A DNA stretch of 64,000 bases from CAYVBJ01 sp964517005 (GCA_964517005.1 CAZFAJ010000003.1:1-64000), one strand, 5' to 3'; numbered from the stretch's first letter, positions 34,611-44,319 are shown. Notes: generated by a model not told the origin, from the sequence alone. A program made the numbers and translations.

Positions 34611-36124
34611 AATTTGCTGAAAAATTCTGATTTTAAAAGTACAGCTTTCTTTGCCGGGATTTTATTCTCCAAATTTTCTATACGTTCACTTCTGTAGGAC
34701 TCATTATAGAATGAACGGACATGCACTTCATTTAATGATAACTCAACTGGCCGGGTAATCAAAAACTTATTCCCAGGTGTATGAACAGCCAGGTGAACCG
34801 TGTCGCAGTTGCCGGACATTTGCATGGAAAGTTTGCTGCCGGAATAGAAAACCCGCGGAGCAGCAGATTCACGTTTATGCCACCATGTTGCCCATTCAAG
34901 GAATGTCATAAATTTGATATTGGGCTTCTCTTTAATTTTCCTAAAGAGATATCTCCAGACATTTAAATGATTGTCAGAGGGATGATGATAAAATGCAAGC
35001 GGATCATGAAAATAGTGTTGAGTTTCTGCAACCCCGGTAAAATAGCGGATCATTTCAGTCTCATCAGCACCGGCCTTTTCAAGTGAAGCTGTGCAAACCG
35101 GATGAATTGGCAGCTGAAGTGAATTTCCGGAAGTGAATAGCGGAAGACAATTGTAGGCATAAGAAAATTCACTTGAATAACTGAAGTGAAAATCTTTCAA
35201 TGAATCCTCAACAGTTTCATTCCATATTCCGTATGGTGATGCATAGCCGTTGGGTTTAAACCGGGCAGAACGCAATTTTTTCATTGCCACGCGTATATTT
35301 CGCTTATTCCGGAGATGTGATGTGTACACTTTGTGGTAGTACCCGTGTACCGCCATTTCACTATGATTAACCTGGTGAAACAGATCCAGCCAATTTTCGT
35401 GGGCTTTAACGTGAAGAAACCATGAGTTGGGCAATTTTTCACAATTTAAAAATTCGGTCAGTTCTTTCACTTCAAACTGAGTTGCGAAGTCGGAATCGAT
35501 TCGAAACAGGCACACTGTATCGGAACTTTCAGGATGCCACCATTTGTGAACAAAAGGAATGTTCAGAAAATTATGAAGGCGTATCAGGAGTCTCAAGACA
35601 AGATGTACCAGCTTTTGTTTGGATACACTGTTTACTTGTTCACTCGCCACTCCTTTACCTCTTACAAAAAATTCTTTTTGAACTGTATCTGAATTCAGAA
35701 ATAAACTGCCGATTGGCAAGCCACAAAATATATAAGGAAATGTTTCAGCTGAATTTATCCAGATCGTCTTTTCGGCATCAGATGCTTTAGGGTGTTTTAA
35801 TACCTCTGAATAAATGTCAATATTGCCTAAATCACCAAATAATTTATTACTGGTATTTATTCTTAATTTCGTCACTCCTTTTTTTTGCACCTTAAATTGA
35901 CCTGTAAAATTGCAGAGATCAAGAACAGCTCCACCCGATCCCGTGTAATTCTCTAACTGTTTTCTGTAAGCCCCGGGCAATTGATCACAAATAATTACAG
36001 TGAAACTATTTTTCCAGTTATTCCTCACATTTCCGCATCTTTCCCACGGAGCACCAATAGTGTTCAGCATTTTCTCAATACCCGGGCTGCCGTGTAAAAC
36101 TCCAACGCAGATTCTCTGTTTCAT
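34598..36124 (-). CDS. Polysaccharide deacetylase (NodB-like) family protein
   Basis: 508 residues. The middle part (about 200-305) carries a NodB-like layout: acidic RIDSD (D210, D212) in place of the usual TFDDG, HGYYH metal-binding histidines (H260, H264), and YASPYGIW in place of the xxPPY motif. Domain boundaries before and after are unassigned. NodB-type enzymes remove N- or O-acetyl groups from glycans. The first motif differs from the consensus (D-S-D rather than D-D), so activity is uncertain. Overlaps genes on both sides, in a glycan operon. Confidence 0.65.
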   Translation of the reverse strand: MKQRICVGVLHGSPGIEKMLNTIGAPWERCGNVRNNWKNSFTVIICDQLPGAYRKQLENYTGSGGAVLDLCNFTGQFKVQKKGVTKLRINTSNKLFGDLGNIDIYSEVLKHPKASDAEKTIWINSAETFPYIFCGLPIGSLFLNSDTVQKEFFVRGKGVASEQVNSVSKQKLVHLVLRLLIRLHNFLNIPFVHKWWHPESSDTVCLFRIDSDFATQFEVKELTEFLNCEKLPNSWFLHVKAHENWLDLFHQVNHSEMAVHGYYHKVYTSHLRNKRNIRVAMKKLRSARFKPNGYASPYGIWNETVEDSLKDFHFSYSSEFSYAYNCLPLFTSGNSLQLPIHPVCTASLEKAGADETEMIRYFTGVAETQHYFHDPLAFYHHPSDNHLNVWRYLFRKIKEKPNIKFMTFLEWATWWHKRESAAPRVFYSGSKLSMQMSGNCDTVHLAVHTPGNKFLITRPVELSLNEVHVRSFYNESYRSERIENLENKIPAKKAVLLKSEFFSKLWRL

Positions 36125-37521
36125 GAGAATAGCCGTTTTATAAGCCAGTTAAATTCTTGCCTGTGCAATATCTTAAAGGTGTAAAGAATCAGGAGATACA
36201 AAGCGGGCATAACCAATGAAGAAACCAGGTATTGATTAACAGAGAACAGAGTGCCGCTCATAAGTAAAATCATAAAAATGGCTATCTGAAGCATTGGAGT
36301 TTGAATTTCAATATCGACCACTTTTGAGAATGCTGTATACATAAAGAGCATGATAGTAACTTCTGAAAGTACAACGGCAAAAGCGATCCAGCTTAAATTA
36401 CCAATGAATGATACAAAAAGAAGAAGGAAAAAAATGCCAATTCCTGCACGGGTGGCACTCTTCAGGTAGTCGGAATCATGGCCGGTTGCAATCAAGCCAT
36501 AAGAAAATATTGAATTGACGAAAGTGGCAGGAAGAAAAAAGGAAAGAATTGGAAGAATGAATGCAGATTGGTTATAACCCTCTCCAAAAATTAAATTAAT
36601 AATGACATCAGCTCCGTAGTAAAGCAACAATGCAGCAGCACAGCTAAAGGCGGTTGCCAGTTTTAACAGACTGTTGAGATGATAACCGACGTCCTTTTTT
36701 TTCTTTTTCCAGATTCGCGACAAATTCGGAAGAAGAAGTGTGGTTATCATTCTGTCGAGAAGCATGACCAGTAAAATCAGTTTAAATGCCGCTCCATAGT
36801 AACCGGCTTGAGAATTCCCCAGAAAATAACCAATAAACAGAGGTGGCAGGAGAATGACAAATTGTGCAAACAGGCTTCCCAGGCCAAGTCTGAATCCATC
36901 TGAGATCAATATACCCAGATGGCCATGGTCCGTTTTAAATGGATTTAAATTTTTCCTCTTTTTGTATAGCGTAAGTAAAAAAATAGCGGCAATAAGAACA
37001 GAAAATGTATAAAAAACCGGTACATAAATCAGATTATCAGGGCCGGTTAAAAAGAAGAGCAAAATTAGATAAAGTGATGCCTGGAGAATTCTTGAATAGG
37101 TAATCCGGCTGAATTTCTGCAGTCCGTTGTATAACCATTCAATTTGGATGGAGTGCGGGATTAACGCCAGTAAAAACAGCTGCAGCATAATAGCTGTGGT
37201 TCTGTTGTCATAAAAGATTATCCAGATAAAAAATGAACCTGCTGCAAATGAAATGACAGCCATAAATGCTTTTGCAGAAAATATCTGGTTCTCTGAATAG
37301 GTATGATTGGGTTTCTTGGATACTTCCCGGGTTCCAAGCGTATTAAGCCCAAGATCGGCAAACCAAAGGCACACACCTAAGACGGATAGTCCGATGACAA
37401 TTAGACCGTAACCATCAGCACCAAATGTTCGCGCAAGGTAAACAGTGGTGAGAAAACCAATGATCCTTACACCGATATCACCGGCCAAAATCCAGGTGGC
37501 TTTAGTAGCGAGTTGGCCCAT
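36121..37521 (-). CDS. Wzx-type polysaccharide flippase (MATE/MVF superfamily)
   Basis: 466 residues with about 12-14 hydrophobic segments and no soluble domain. The N-terminus (ILAGDIGVRIIGFLTTVYLA) and FGADGYGLIVIGLSVLGVCL resemble Wzx/RfbX flippases that move undecaprenyl-linked oligosaccharide across the inner membrane. The stop overlaps the NodB-like start by 4 bp. Substrate unknown; genes around it define the O-unit. Confidence 0.85.
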   Translation of the reverse strand: MGQLATKATWILAGDIGVRIIGFLTTVYLARTFGADGYGLIVIGLSVLGVCLWFADLGLNTLGTREVSKKPNHTYSENQIFSAKAFMAVISFAAGSFFIWIIFYDNRTTAIMLQLFLLALIPHSIQIEWLYNGLQKFSRITYSRILQASLYLILLFFLTGPDNLIYVPVFYTFSVLIAAIFLLTLYKKRKNLNPFKTDHGHLGILISDGFRLGLGSLFAQFVILLPPLFIGYFLGNSQAGYYGAAFKLILLVMLLDRMITTLLLPNLSRIWKKKKKDVGYHLNSLLKLATAFSCAAALLLYYGADVIINLIFGEGYNQSAFILPILSFFLPATFVNSIFSYGLIATGHDSDYLKSATRAGIGIFFLLLFVSFIGNLSWIAFAVVLSEVTIMLFMYTAFSKVVDIEIQTPMLQIAIFMILLMSGTLFSVNQYLVSSLVMPALYLLILYTFKILHRQEFNWLIKRLFS

Positions 37522-37524
37522 AAT

Positions 37525-38526
37525 TCAGGTATTTTGAAGAATATCTTTTAATTCTTCTGAAGTTTTAAAGGGGATAACATTTGGCAGCCCTTCAAGTTCT
37601 TTGAGACAACCGGTCAGCGGCAGAATAATCTTTTTCCGGTAGCTCCTTGCCAGTTCAACTCCTCCTGAGGTCAAAATATCATGATAATTGAAAACCGCAT
37701 AATCGGCCGCATTAAAAAATTCCGCAACACATTCTTCACTGATAAATTGCGGAATGATGCAGATATTTTCAGCATCTTCCTGTATGGTTTTTAACTCTTT
37801 GTAAACATGCATGTGGCCTTTTTTTACAGGGCCTGCAATAATCAGTTTCTTATTGGGGTCAAGTGTTTTAAAAATTCTGGCAATTTCTGCAATCCCTTTA
37901 TAGGTACTTATGTTACCAAAATTCAGGAAAATGGAATCTGTTCCTTTCAGGTTTAGATCAAACCGCTGATTAATTGCTTCGGCAGCGGCTGCATGCGGAA
38001 TCAGTTTTGCAGGAAACTTCGGATGAGGAATAACTACAAATTTTTTTCTTGGGATATTAAAAAATTCGCTCATTTCATCTGCTGCTGTTTCACAATGTAC
38101 ATGTAAAATATCGGCCTTTCTGGCCATCCACTTTCTGAGAAGAAAATTTTTCTTGTAATATCTTTTATTGTGAGGCATTTTATTGTGAATCGTCCAAACC
38201 AGTTTGCCCCCCGATAGTTTATACATGAACAGGCAAATCCATTTGTAGATCATACCTAAAAGTGCCCGCTTATCCTGGAATTCAAGCCAGTGATAATGCA
38301 CAATGGAGGAATTTCCGGCCAAGGCGGAAAAAACAAATTTCAAATGGCCGAATACACTAATGGATTTAACTTCAGGAGGGTCATTACTTTCAATAAGATC
38401 TTTATAAAAAAGATAGAGATAATCAGATTTTGGATACTCGTATCTGATTAAGGGTATTACAAAAAGAGTTTTTACATCCGGAACTAATTTTTTGTAAACG
38501 GACCGCAAATTTATGGTTTTCCCCAT
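37525..38526 (-). CDS. Glycosyltransferase (GT-B, GT4-like)
   Basis: 333 residues. The C-terminal nucleotide-sugar domain is partly visible (FLNFGNISTYKGIAEIARIF, KLIIAGP, CIIPQFISEECVAEFFNAAD, YHDILTSGGVELARSYRKKI). First gene of the surface-glycan operon, 3 bp before the flippase. Probable product: one linkage of a surface polysaccharide unit. Specificity not readable. Confidence 0.8.
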   Translation of the reverse strand: MGKTINLRSVYKKLVPDVKTLFVIPLIRYEYPKSDYLYLFYKDLIESNDPPEVKSISVFGHLKFVFSALAGNSSIVHYHWLEFQDKRALLGMIYKWICLFMYKLSGGKLVWTIHNKMPHNKRYYKKNFLLRKWMARKADILHVHCETAADEMSEFFNIPRKKFVVIPHPKFPAKLIPHAAAAEAINQRFDLNLKGTDSIFLNFGNISTYKGIAEIARIFKTLDPNKKLIIAGPVKKGHMHVYKELKTIQEDAENICIIPQFISEECVAEFFNAADYAVFNYHDILTSGGVELARSYRKKIILPLTGCLKELEGLPNVIPFKTSEELKDILQNT

Positions 38527-38673
38527 TATCAGCGATTTACTTCTTTGTGACTTTTTTGCAATGTATGGAAGTTAGATCAGGAAATTCAATGAATTTTTAA
38601 ACATCTCGGATGTAAATCTGCAGAAGCAAGTCATTTAATTCTGAAGCAACTTAATTTGATAATTGAAACATTT

Positions 38674-39627
38674 TTAAAAATAATACTGTAACCCAATTGA
38701 ATGTACGGTATCGAATCCTGTATTGAAAGGTACAAGAGCGTAATTTATGCGAACCGGGTTGATTAAAAAAGCAGCTCCGAAACTAACAGGACGTTCGGTA
38801 GGCCCAAATTTATATCCGCCTTGAACAGATATAAGATCCGCTATGGTTGAAGTGATGCCAATGTTAAAAAACGGGTCGTCGCCGGAACCGGATGCAAAAT
38901 CGGAGGTTGTGTTATCTTCGAGAGGCTGAATATAGTCGAAATCAAGAGAAAAAAGGATGGAGAGATCATCCTGAACAGGGGCAGATAGTTCAAGTAGTTC
39001 ACTGTGAATTCCAATCCGCAAATTGGTTGGCAGGGTGGTAGATTCCACGTCCAGTTCATCCATTTCACCGATATTCACAACTGAGGCACCTGCACGAATC
39101 CGGTTATCCAAAAAAGAAGCAGCTAAGCCCACATTAAAAGCATAGCCATTAGCCCGGAACTGGAATACTTCTTCCCGTAAAAATTGCCCGGTTACGCCGG
39201 CAGTAAATGGCCCGAATTGTTTGGCAAAAGAGCCGGCAAGCGAGAGGTAACTGATAGAAAATGAACTTTGCGAGGGTCCGGGCACATCACGGGCTTCAAA
39301 ATTGTCTGCCCTTGAACTGTACACGGCAAAACCAAAGGCGTGATTTTCCCGAAGCAGGTTGATTGCACCATATTGGTTATTAACTCCTGATATCCATGAA
39401 GTGTAATTAATATCAGCACTGGAATTATCTTCCAGAATTAAAAGGGCAGGATTTGTAAAGATAGCTGACGGGCCGATAGGAGAGGCCGTGCCGGCTTCAT
39501 TTAGTGCAAGAAGCCTGGCCGATGGTCCTACATTCAAAAAATCAAGGCCGCTGCCTGTGTTTTGTGCATCAGCTATATTTCCTGTGAAAATATAAAAGAG
39601 AGGCAGTATCAGAATGAAATACTTCAT
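38674..39627 (-). CDS. PorV/PorQ-like outer-membrane beta-barrel protein
   Basis: 317 residues with signal peptide (about 1-22, ending in ADAQ). Alternating beta strands and the SGLDFLNVGPSARLLALNEA opening match the PorV/PorQ (UPF0164) family of outer-membrane barrels that assist type IX secretion. The C-terminus ends in an aromatic strand (IGLQYYF), typical of outer-membrane barrels. It is the last of four co-directional genes, overlapping its paralogue by 4 bp. Confidence 0.82.
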   Translation of the reverse strand: MKYFILILPLFYIFTGNIADAQNTGSGLDFLNVGPSARLLALNEAGTASPIGPSAIFTNPALLILEDNSSADINYTSWISGVNNQYGAINLLRENHAFGFAVYSSRADNFEARDVPGPSQSSFSISYLSLAGSFAKQFGPFTAGVTGQFLREEVFQFRANGYAFNVGLAASFLDNRIRAGASVVNIGEMDELDVESTTLPTNLRIGIHSELLELSAPVQDDLSILFSLDFDYIQPLEDNTTSDFASGSGDDPFFNIGITSTIADLISVQGGYKFGPTERPVSFGAAFLINPVRINYALVPFNTGFDTVHSIGLQYYF

Positions 39628-40664
39628 AGATGTAATCTTAAAGCAAAAACGTGAATATTTGATATACTGTTGGGCTCACGGTAAAAGGCATAATCAACAG
39701 AAGGTTTAAATCTGTCGAAAGGAAGATGGAGTGAGAATCCGGCCGAGAAAATTGTCTCCGTACTATTTTCAAGGTCAATCATTTGCAGCCCGCTTCTTAC
39801 AGTTACCCGTTCATGAAGAAAATAACGGGAACCGAATCTTAAAAATTGGCTGGATGTATTAACATCTTCGCGTTCCGTGACAACTGTTGGAATACCGTCA
39901 AATAGCTGAACTGCGTTGCGGGTTATTTCTGATTCCTGGCTTCGTATTTCGTACTCGCTGCTTATCAGTAATTTTATAACAGGCCTGTAACCAATACCGA
40001 TTTTGAAACGTGTGGGAAAATTTTGGCTATTACTTCGGGAGTTTTCTCCGAAAAGATCACCAGTGTCTGTTTTGTAAGATGTAAAAAGATCCTGAATTGC
40101 AACGCCAAGAGTTAGCCCGTCAATGATCAGTGCGTATAAACCTAAATCAATACCCACTGCTGTGTTTGTAGAAACATCTTCATTGAGATCTGCAAAATTG
40201 ATTTTAAATCCGATACCTCCCCAAATCTTTTCGGAGAACCGTAGGCCAAAACTGCTTATCAGCTGATATTCATCTGTCGATAAGGATTCGGTATGAAATC
40301 CGCTTTGAGTGCGCCCGTCGATATCTGTAACTCTTGCATTAATTAAACTGAAGTTGAAGCTTGCATCGGTAGAGACTTTAAATTGTGCGTTTACATTGTG
40401 AAGCTGGCGGTCAAATTCCATGGCTGAAGTTGAGATATCTATCTGAATTCCATCACTTGGAGGACGAGCTGCAAGTGCCGGATTATAGTAGGCATAACTC
40501 CCTTCATCTGCTACTGCAACCATTGCATTTCCCATCGACATGCCCCTTGGTCCAAATCCGATTCTCGAAAACTCTCCGGGAAATCCCCCAGCTTGTGAAT
40601 AAGCTGTACTGCAGTTGACAGCAAGGAATAGAGTAATAATAAATTGAATTCTAATAATCATCAT
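39624..40664 (-). CDS. PorV-like outer-membrane beta-barrel protein (paralogue)
   Basis: 346 residues with an N-terminal signal (ending about residue 24, STAYSQ). FGPRGMSMGNAMVAVADEGS and YAYYNPALAARPPSDGIQ are the conserved PorV/UPF0164 opening; the rest is beta-barrel-like, ending in HVFALRLHL. A second barrel directly follows in the same operon, so the two may form a hetero-oligomer or serve different substrates. It overlaps the upstream Asp-box gene by 1 bp. Confidence 0.82.
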   Translation of the reverse strand: MMIIRIQFIITLFLAVNCSTAYSQAGGFPGEFSRIGFGPRGMSMGNAMVAVADEGSYAYYNPALAARPPSDGIQIDISTSAMEFDRQLHNVNAQFKVSTDASFNFSLINARVTDIDGRTQSGFHTESLSTDEYQLISSFGLRFSEKIWGGIGFKINFADLNEDVSTNTAVGIDLGLYALIIDGLTLGVAIQDLFTSYKTDTGDLFGENSRSNSQNFPTRFKIGIGYRPVIKLLISSEYEIRSQESEITRNAVQLFDGIPTVVTEREDVNTSSQFLRFGSRYFLHERVTVRSGLQMIDLENSTETIFSAGFSLHLPFDRFKPSVDYAFYREPNSISNIHVFALRLHL

Positions 40665-42262
40665 TAATCCAATAATAAAATTTTACCGTCAAACCGGTTC
40701 CCGGGGGTATCAACAATATAGATATAGGTACCGTTGGAAACATTTCTGCCATATTGGTCAACTCCATCCCAGGTGGTTTCATACTCACCGGACGCCAGGT
40801 TATCGTCCGCTACAGTTCGTATCAGGTTCATTCCAAAATCAAAAATCCGGATTTTAACATTACCGGCCTGTGGCACTTCATATTTAATGCGTACAACCGA
40901 ATGCTGATTAGGTGAAAATGGATTGGGATACGCAAAAGTATTTACATCCGGTGCCTTGGGCTGATAGATATTTCCGCCTCTGAGCGGCACATCAGTCCGG
41001 AATATGGACCATGTTTCGCCGCCATCCGCTGTTGATGCAATACCATCGCTTGTGCCGGTATAAATTCTGTTATTGGTTGCAGCCAGAGAGAAAAAATCGG
41101 CATTATCCCGAATAAACGCATTGGGGCTTTTCACCCGGTTAACTCTGCGCCAGGTTTGTCCGTCATCGTTTGAAATAAACAGGCCATCATCACCTGCGAC
41201 AAAAATTGTATCGTTGTGAAAACCAATATCATTGATCCGCCGGCCATTCAAAAACTGTTTAAATGTGACGCCGCCGTCTTCTGTATAAACAATACCAAAA
41301 TTATCTGCATTATCCGGGTCTGATGACCAGTTGGTCATCCATACCCGGTTTGTTCCAGGCTGTTGCCGGATTTTAATAATCCAGTTTCCGATAAGGCCGT
41401 TTTCACTGCCGTCAAACGCTGTTCGCCTCCAGGCAATACTGTCGGTTGAAGCAGTAAGTGCATTTTCTGATACATTTAAACCACCGGCTGTGCCAACCCA
41501 TACACGGTCATTATCATCAATTAAAAGGCCGAAGCCAAGCAGATTATTATCAAAACGGGGATCGTAACGGTTGATCAGTTCACCATCTGCTTCCGACCGC
41601 CACATAAATGTACGGTCGGGAGTCAGTTCGGTTTCTGTGGATGGCGGCAGAATGATCCGGTCCCATGTTTGGCCGGCGTCTGTGCTACGCAGAAGTCCTG
41701 ACGCCCAGTTTACCGACATAAAAATGTCCTCTTTGAAATCAACCTCAAACGGCGGGGACTGCTGGGGTACCAGTATGCGGATTCTGGAATATTCCACGCC
41801 TCCATATACAAATGTCGTGTCGCAGCCTGCCTGAAATCCGCTCTGATTCGGATCACAGACACTTTCATCAGGCTGTTCATCCAGTGGAAATTCAATAAAC
41901 TCCCAGTCCGATCCGCCATTTTCACTTAAATAGTATCCCTGGGCTGTTTGTACGCTTTCGCCGTCACTTGTAAGAGTAAAACCAAGGCCTGCAAAAATTT
42001 TGTTTTGAGCAAGAGAAAGTGAAAAAACACGTCCGCGGCTCTCAAATACACTATCTGCATTTACCGGCACAAACCATTCACCTTCAGATTCAATTCTGCG
42101 GTTCATTCCGGGCCCCACCCAGAGGGTATCCCCAAATGTTTCCATATTGGAAGTTGAATTTTGCCTGATAGTGGAAAAAGGACTTGAAACTTTACCTGTA
42201 AACTGGGCAAAGGAATCGTGTAAAAAGAAAAGAAGAAGAAAAACAGTGACAATATATTTCAT
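40664..42262 (-). CDS. Secreted Asp-box (BNR) propeller protein with FlgD-like C-terminal domain
   Basis: 532 residues when started at ATG 42262, giving signal peptide MKYIVTVFLLLFFLHDSFAQ; an upstream ATG at 42343 would add 27 residues that overlap the preceding gene. Five Asp-box-type repeats are visible: SENGGSDWEFI, STDAGQTWDRI, TEDGGVTFKQF, SNDDGQTWRRV and TADGGETWSIF, so it is a beta-propeller. The C-terminal about 90 residues (YPNPFSPNQHSV, KIRIFDFGMNLIRT, WDGVDQYGRNVSNGTYIYIV) match the FlgD-Ig-like domain, which often acts as a type IX sorting signal. Likely a cell-surface cargo of the barrels encoded downstream. Confidence 0.82.
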   Translation of the reverse strand: MKYIVTVFLLLFFLHDSFAQFTGKVSSPFSTIRQNSTSNMETFGDTLWVGPGMNRRIESEGEWFVPVNADSVFESRGRVFSLSLAQNKIFAGLGFTLTSDGESVQTAQGYYLSENGGSDWEFIEFPLDEQPDESVCDPNQSGFQAGCDTTFVYGGVEYSRIRILVPQQSPPFEVDFKEDIFMSVNWASGLLRSTDAGQTWDRIILPPSTETELTPDRTFMWRSEADGELINRYDPRFDNNLLGFGLLIDDNDRVWVGTAGGLNVSENALTASTDSIAWRRTAFDGSENGLIGNWIIKIRQQPGTNRVWMTNWSSDPDNADNFGIVYTEDGGVTFKQFLNGRRINDIGFHNDTIFVAGDDGLFISNDDGQTWRRVNRVKSPNAFIRDNADFFSLAATNNRIYTGTSDGIASTADGGETWSIFRTDVPLRGGNIYQPKAPDVNTFAYPNPFSPNQHSVVRIKYEVPQAGNVKIRIFDFGMNLIRTVADDNLASGEYETTWDGVDQYGRNVSNGTYIYIVDTPGNRFDGKILLLD

Positions 42263-42266
42263 TCCG

Positions 42267-43076
42267 CTACTCCAGTATTTCAAGTTGAGTTTGGACTGTA
42301 TCGCTCCTAAGGCCGGAAATATCGGTTGCAAAATAGAATACATCTATTAAATCAGGCTGATTGTTTTCATTAATGAAAAGAGCTCGTGAATAGAGGGAGT
42401 CTGAAGCAATTTCATCAACCAGGCCTTGTTCAATATTTTGTTCTCCATCGTCAAACATCTCGAAAGTGGTACCGCTGCCGCCTAACCTGTCACCATTTTG
42501 ATCAATCAGAAAAAATTCGACACGATCAATCAGAGTCTGCTGAACCGGATGAACGACCCGTGCGAAAAAACTAATTTGTTCCTGGCCAGATGCCGGAATG
42601 GTAACACTCTCCGTATTAAATGCTTCAATTATCTGCGGAGGGGAGGTTGATACACCCCGGATATTGATTTTTCCTTCAACTATTTCGCCTTCTGTATTAT
42701 TGTTAAAACCAAATACAAAAACACGAAATGTGATAAAATCGGTTGTTGAAACCGTGAGGCTAACGCTTGCTTCTACCTGCGACTGATCTTCTGAAGGTTG
42801 CATTGTACCTGTAATTATATCATTCTCATCACCCTCTTCGTTTACTATGGAATACTCAACGGGATTTTCTTCGCTGTTCCCGGAAACATCCGCACTCAAT
42901 TTGATAGAAAGTGTTGTATCACGTACTCCGTCTTCATTAGTAAAGATAATTTGAGATGGCGAAATTACAAGATTTCTGATCAAAACAGGTGATTCATCCG
43001 GCGGCAGAGAGGTAGAATCACAACCGAAAACGGACCCGGCAACAAATAAAATCAACAGGGCAGATTGACACTTCAA
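42267..43076 (-). CDS. Hypothetical lipoprotein, upstream of the PorV operon
   Basis: 269 residues from a TTG start (no ATG gives a good signal peptide). Residues 1-19 end in a lipobox-like FGC (C19), so probably a lipoprotein. The mature part is beta-rich and acidic (NEEGDENDIITGTMQPSEDQ; FFLIDQNGDRLGGSG), suggesting Ig-like domains. No specific family recognised. It ends 4 bp before the Asp-box protein start, so it leads the operon of that protein and the two PorV-like barrels. Confidence 0.65.
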   Translation of the reverse strand: MKCQSALLILFVAGSVFGCDSTSLPPDESPVLIRNLVISPSQIIFTNEDGVRDTTLSIKLSADVSGNSEENPVEYSIVNEEGDENDIITGTMQPSEDQSQVEASVSLTVSTTDFITFRVFVFGFNNNTEGEIVEGKINIRGVSTSPPQIIEAFNTESVTIPASGQEQISFFARVVHPVQQTLIDRVEFFLIDQNGDRLGGSGTTFEMFDDGEQNIEQGLVDEIASDSLYSRALFINENNQPDLIDVFYFATDISGLRSDTVQTQLEILE

Positions 43077-43345
43077 ATTAAAACAATTCTTTTGTTCAGA
43101 TAATTGATGATGTACAGTGTGTATCCAATGAATTCGATAGAGAAGATTTTTTATGTTTTTTGGTGCAGTAAATTTTATAAATAGTACGCTGATTTGTGCG
43201 CTAAATCAACAGGGAATTGCAAACGGCCCGTACTTGTGATTCTGACAGTTCCTGTTTTTACGATGTTTCAATTGGCAGCGTCCAGAATCGAAGTTCTCAT
43301 TAAATGTGCAAGAAGAAGATGTAGTAGTTCGTTACTGAAAAGAAT

Positions 43346-44125
43346 ATGAGAAATTCTACCTTTAATGGCATTCAAATAAAATTACGATTTTACGGTCATT
43401 TAAATGACCTTCTGGAAAAGAAGCGCAGGGGAATTCCCTTTACACGTCTGTTGCCGGAACCGACTTCAGCAAAAGATTTAATTGAAGGTTGTGGTGTTCC
43501 TCACACAGAAGCGGATCTGATTCTTGTTAACAGCATACCGGTCAGATTTGAAACGTTGGTGAAAGACAGAGATCTGGTCAGTATTTTCCCGCTTTTTGAA
43601 TCTATTGACCTTCCGCAAAAGTATAAATTGCAATACTCAGAAAAAGAATACGACCGATTTCTCGTGGATGTTAATCTTGGAAAGCTGGCCCGTTATCTTC
43701 GCATTGCAGGATTTGATACTTCATACAACAACAATGCGAAAGACCCGCAACTGATTGAACAAATGCAAGCGGAAAACCGGGTACTGCTTACACGTGATAA
43801 AAAATTATTGATGCACCGCGTGGTAAAACACGGTTATCTTGTTCGCAGTACAAATCCGGAAAAGCAGCTCGAGGAAGTTTTTGAGCGTTATAACCTGTTC
43901 GGAAAAGCTGATCCGTATACAAGATGCATTCACTGCAATACTGAGTTGAGAGCTGTTTCAAAGGAATCTGTAAAAGATGAACTGGAGCCTTTAACCAAAA
44001 GATATTTTCACTGTTTTTCCCGATGTCCGGAATGCGGACAAATTTATTGGAGAGGATCGCACCGGCAGCGTCTAAAACCGAAAGTGAAAAAGCTCTTGAA
44101 AATTGATCATAATTTACATTACTAA
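43346..44125 (+). CDS. Mut7-C RNase-like protein with N-terminal ubiquitin-like domain
   Basis: 259 residues. Residues about 10-90 resemble the Mut7-C ubiquitin-like (ThiS/MoaD-type) domain (DLLEKKRRGIPFTRLLPEPT); about 100-250 is a Mut7-C PIN-like nuclease domain, with FLVDVNLGKLARYLRIAGFD and LLTRDKKLL as acidic catalytic segments. A zinc-ribbon pair of CxxC motifs (CIHCNTEL, CPECGQIYW) closes it. The architecture is a known uncharacterised type. Substrate unknown. Confidence 0.85.
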   Translation: MRNSTFNGIQIKLRFYGHLNDLLEKKRRGIPFTRLLPEPTSAKDLIEGCGVPHTEADLILVNSIPVRFETLVKDRDLVSIFPLFESIDLPQKYKLQYSEKEYDRFLVDVNLGKLARYLRIAGFDTSYNNNAKDPQLIEQMQAENRVLLTRDKKLLMHRVVKHGYLVRSTNPEKQLEEVFERYNLFGKADPYTRCIHCNTELRAVSKESVKDELEPLTKRYFHCFSRCPECGQIYWRGSHRQRLKPKVKKLLKIDHNLHY

Positions 44126-44207
44126 TAATGTAAAATAGAATCAAAATTATTGATTTAATTTATAAATATCGTTGCATTTCATTTAGTGAAATCTTAATTT
44201 TGTTGAC

Positions 44208-44279
44208 ATGCAAATTTTGACAAATCATATCGTCTGGTGGTGGCACGGTTTATACATCGTGGCAGTGGACGAATTGTGA
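44208..44279 (+). CDS. trpL: trp operon leader peptide
   Basis: 23-codon ORF, too short for routine gene calling: MQILTNHIVWWWHGLYIVAV then DEL. Codons 10-12 are three consecutive TGG Trp codons (44235-44243). It starts about 145 bp before trpE, and a terminator hairpin follows. When charged tRNA-Trp is scarce the ribosome should stall at the Trp codons and free the antiterminator pairing. No strong Shine-Dalgarno is visible, in line with most genes here. The combination with the downstream structures makes it a confident leader. Confidence 0.88.
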   Translation: MQILTNHIVWWWHGLYIVAVDEL

Positions 44280-44319
44280 TTTTCTGAAAATTTTGAAAAA
44301 GCTTTTACAAACCCGCTGC
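44241..44319 (+). promoter_or_regulatory. trp attenuator: pause hairpin and antiterminator
   Basis: Two competing pairings are visible. The 1:2 pause stem pairs TGGCACG (44241-44247) with CGTGGCA (44258-44264), one G-G mismatch, starting on the third Trp codon. The 2:3 antiterminator pairs GCAGTGG (44262-44268) with CCGCTGC (44313-44319), seven pairs including one G-T. The segment at 44313-44319 is also the 5' arm of the terminator, so the pairings exclude one another. This is the standard translation-coupled attenuation logic. Confidence 0.8.
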
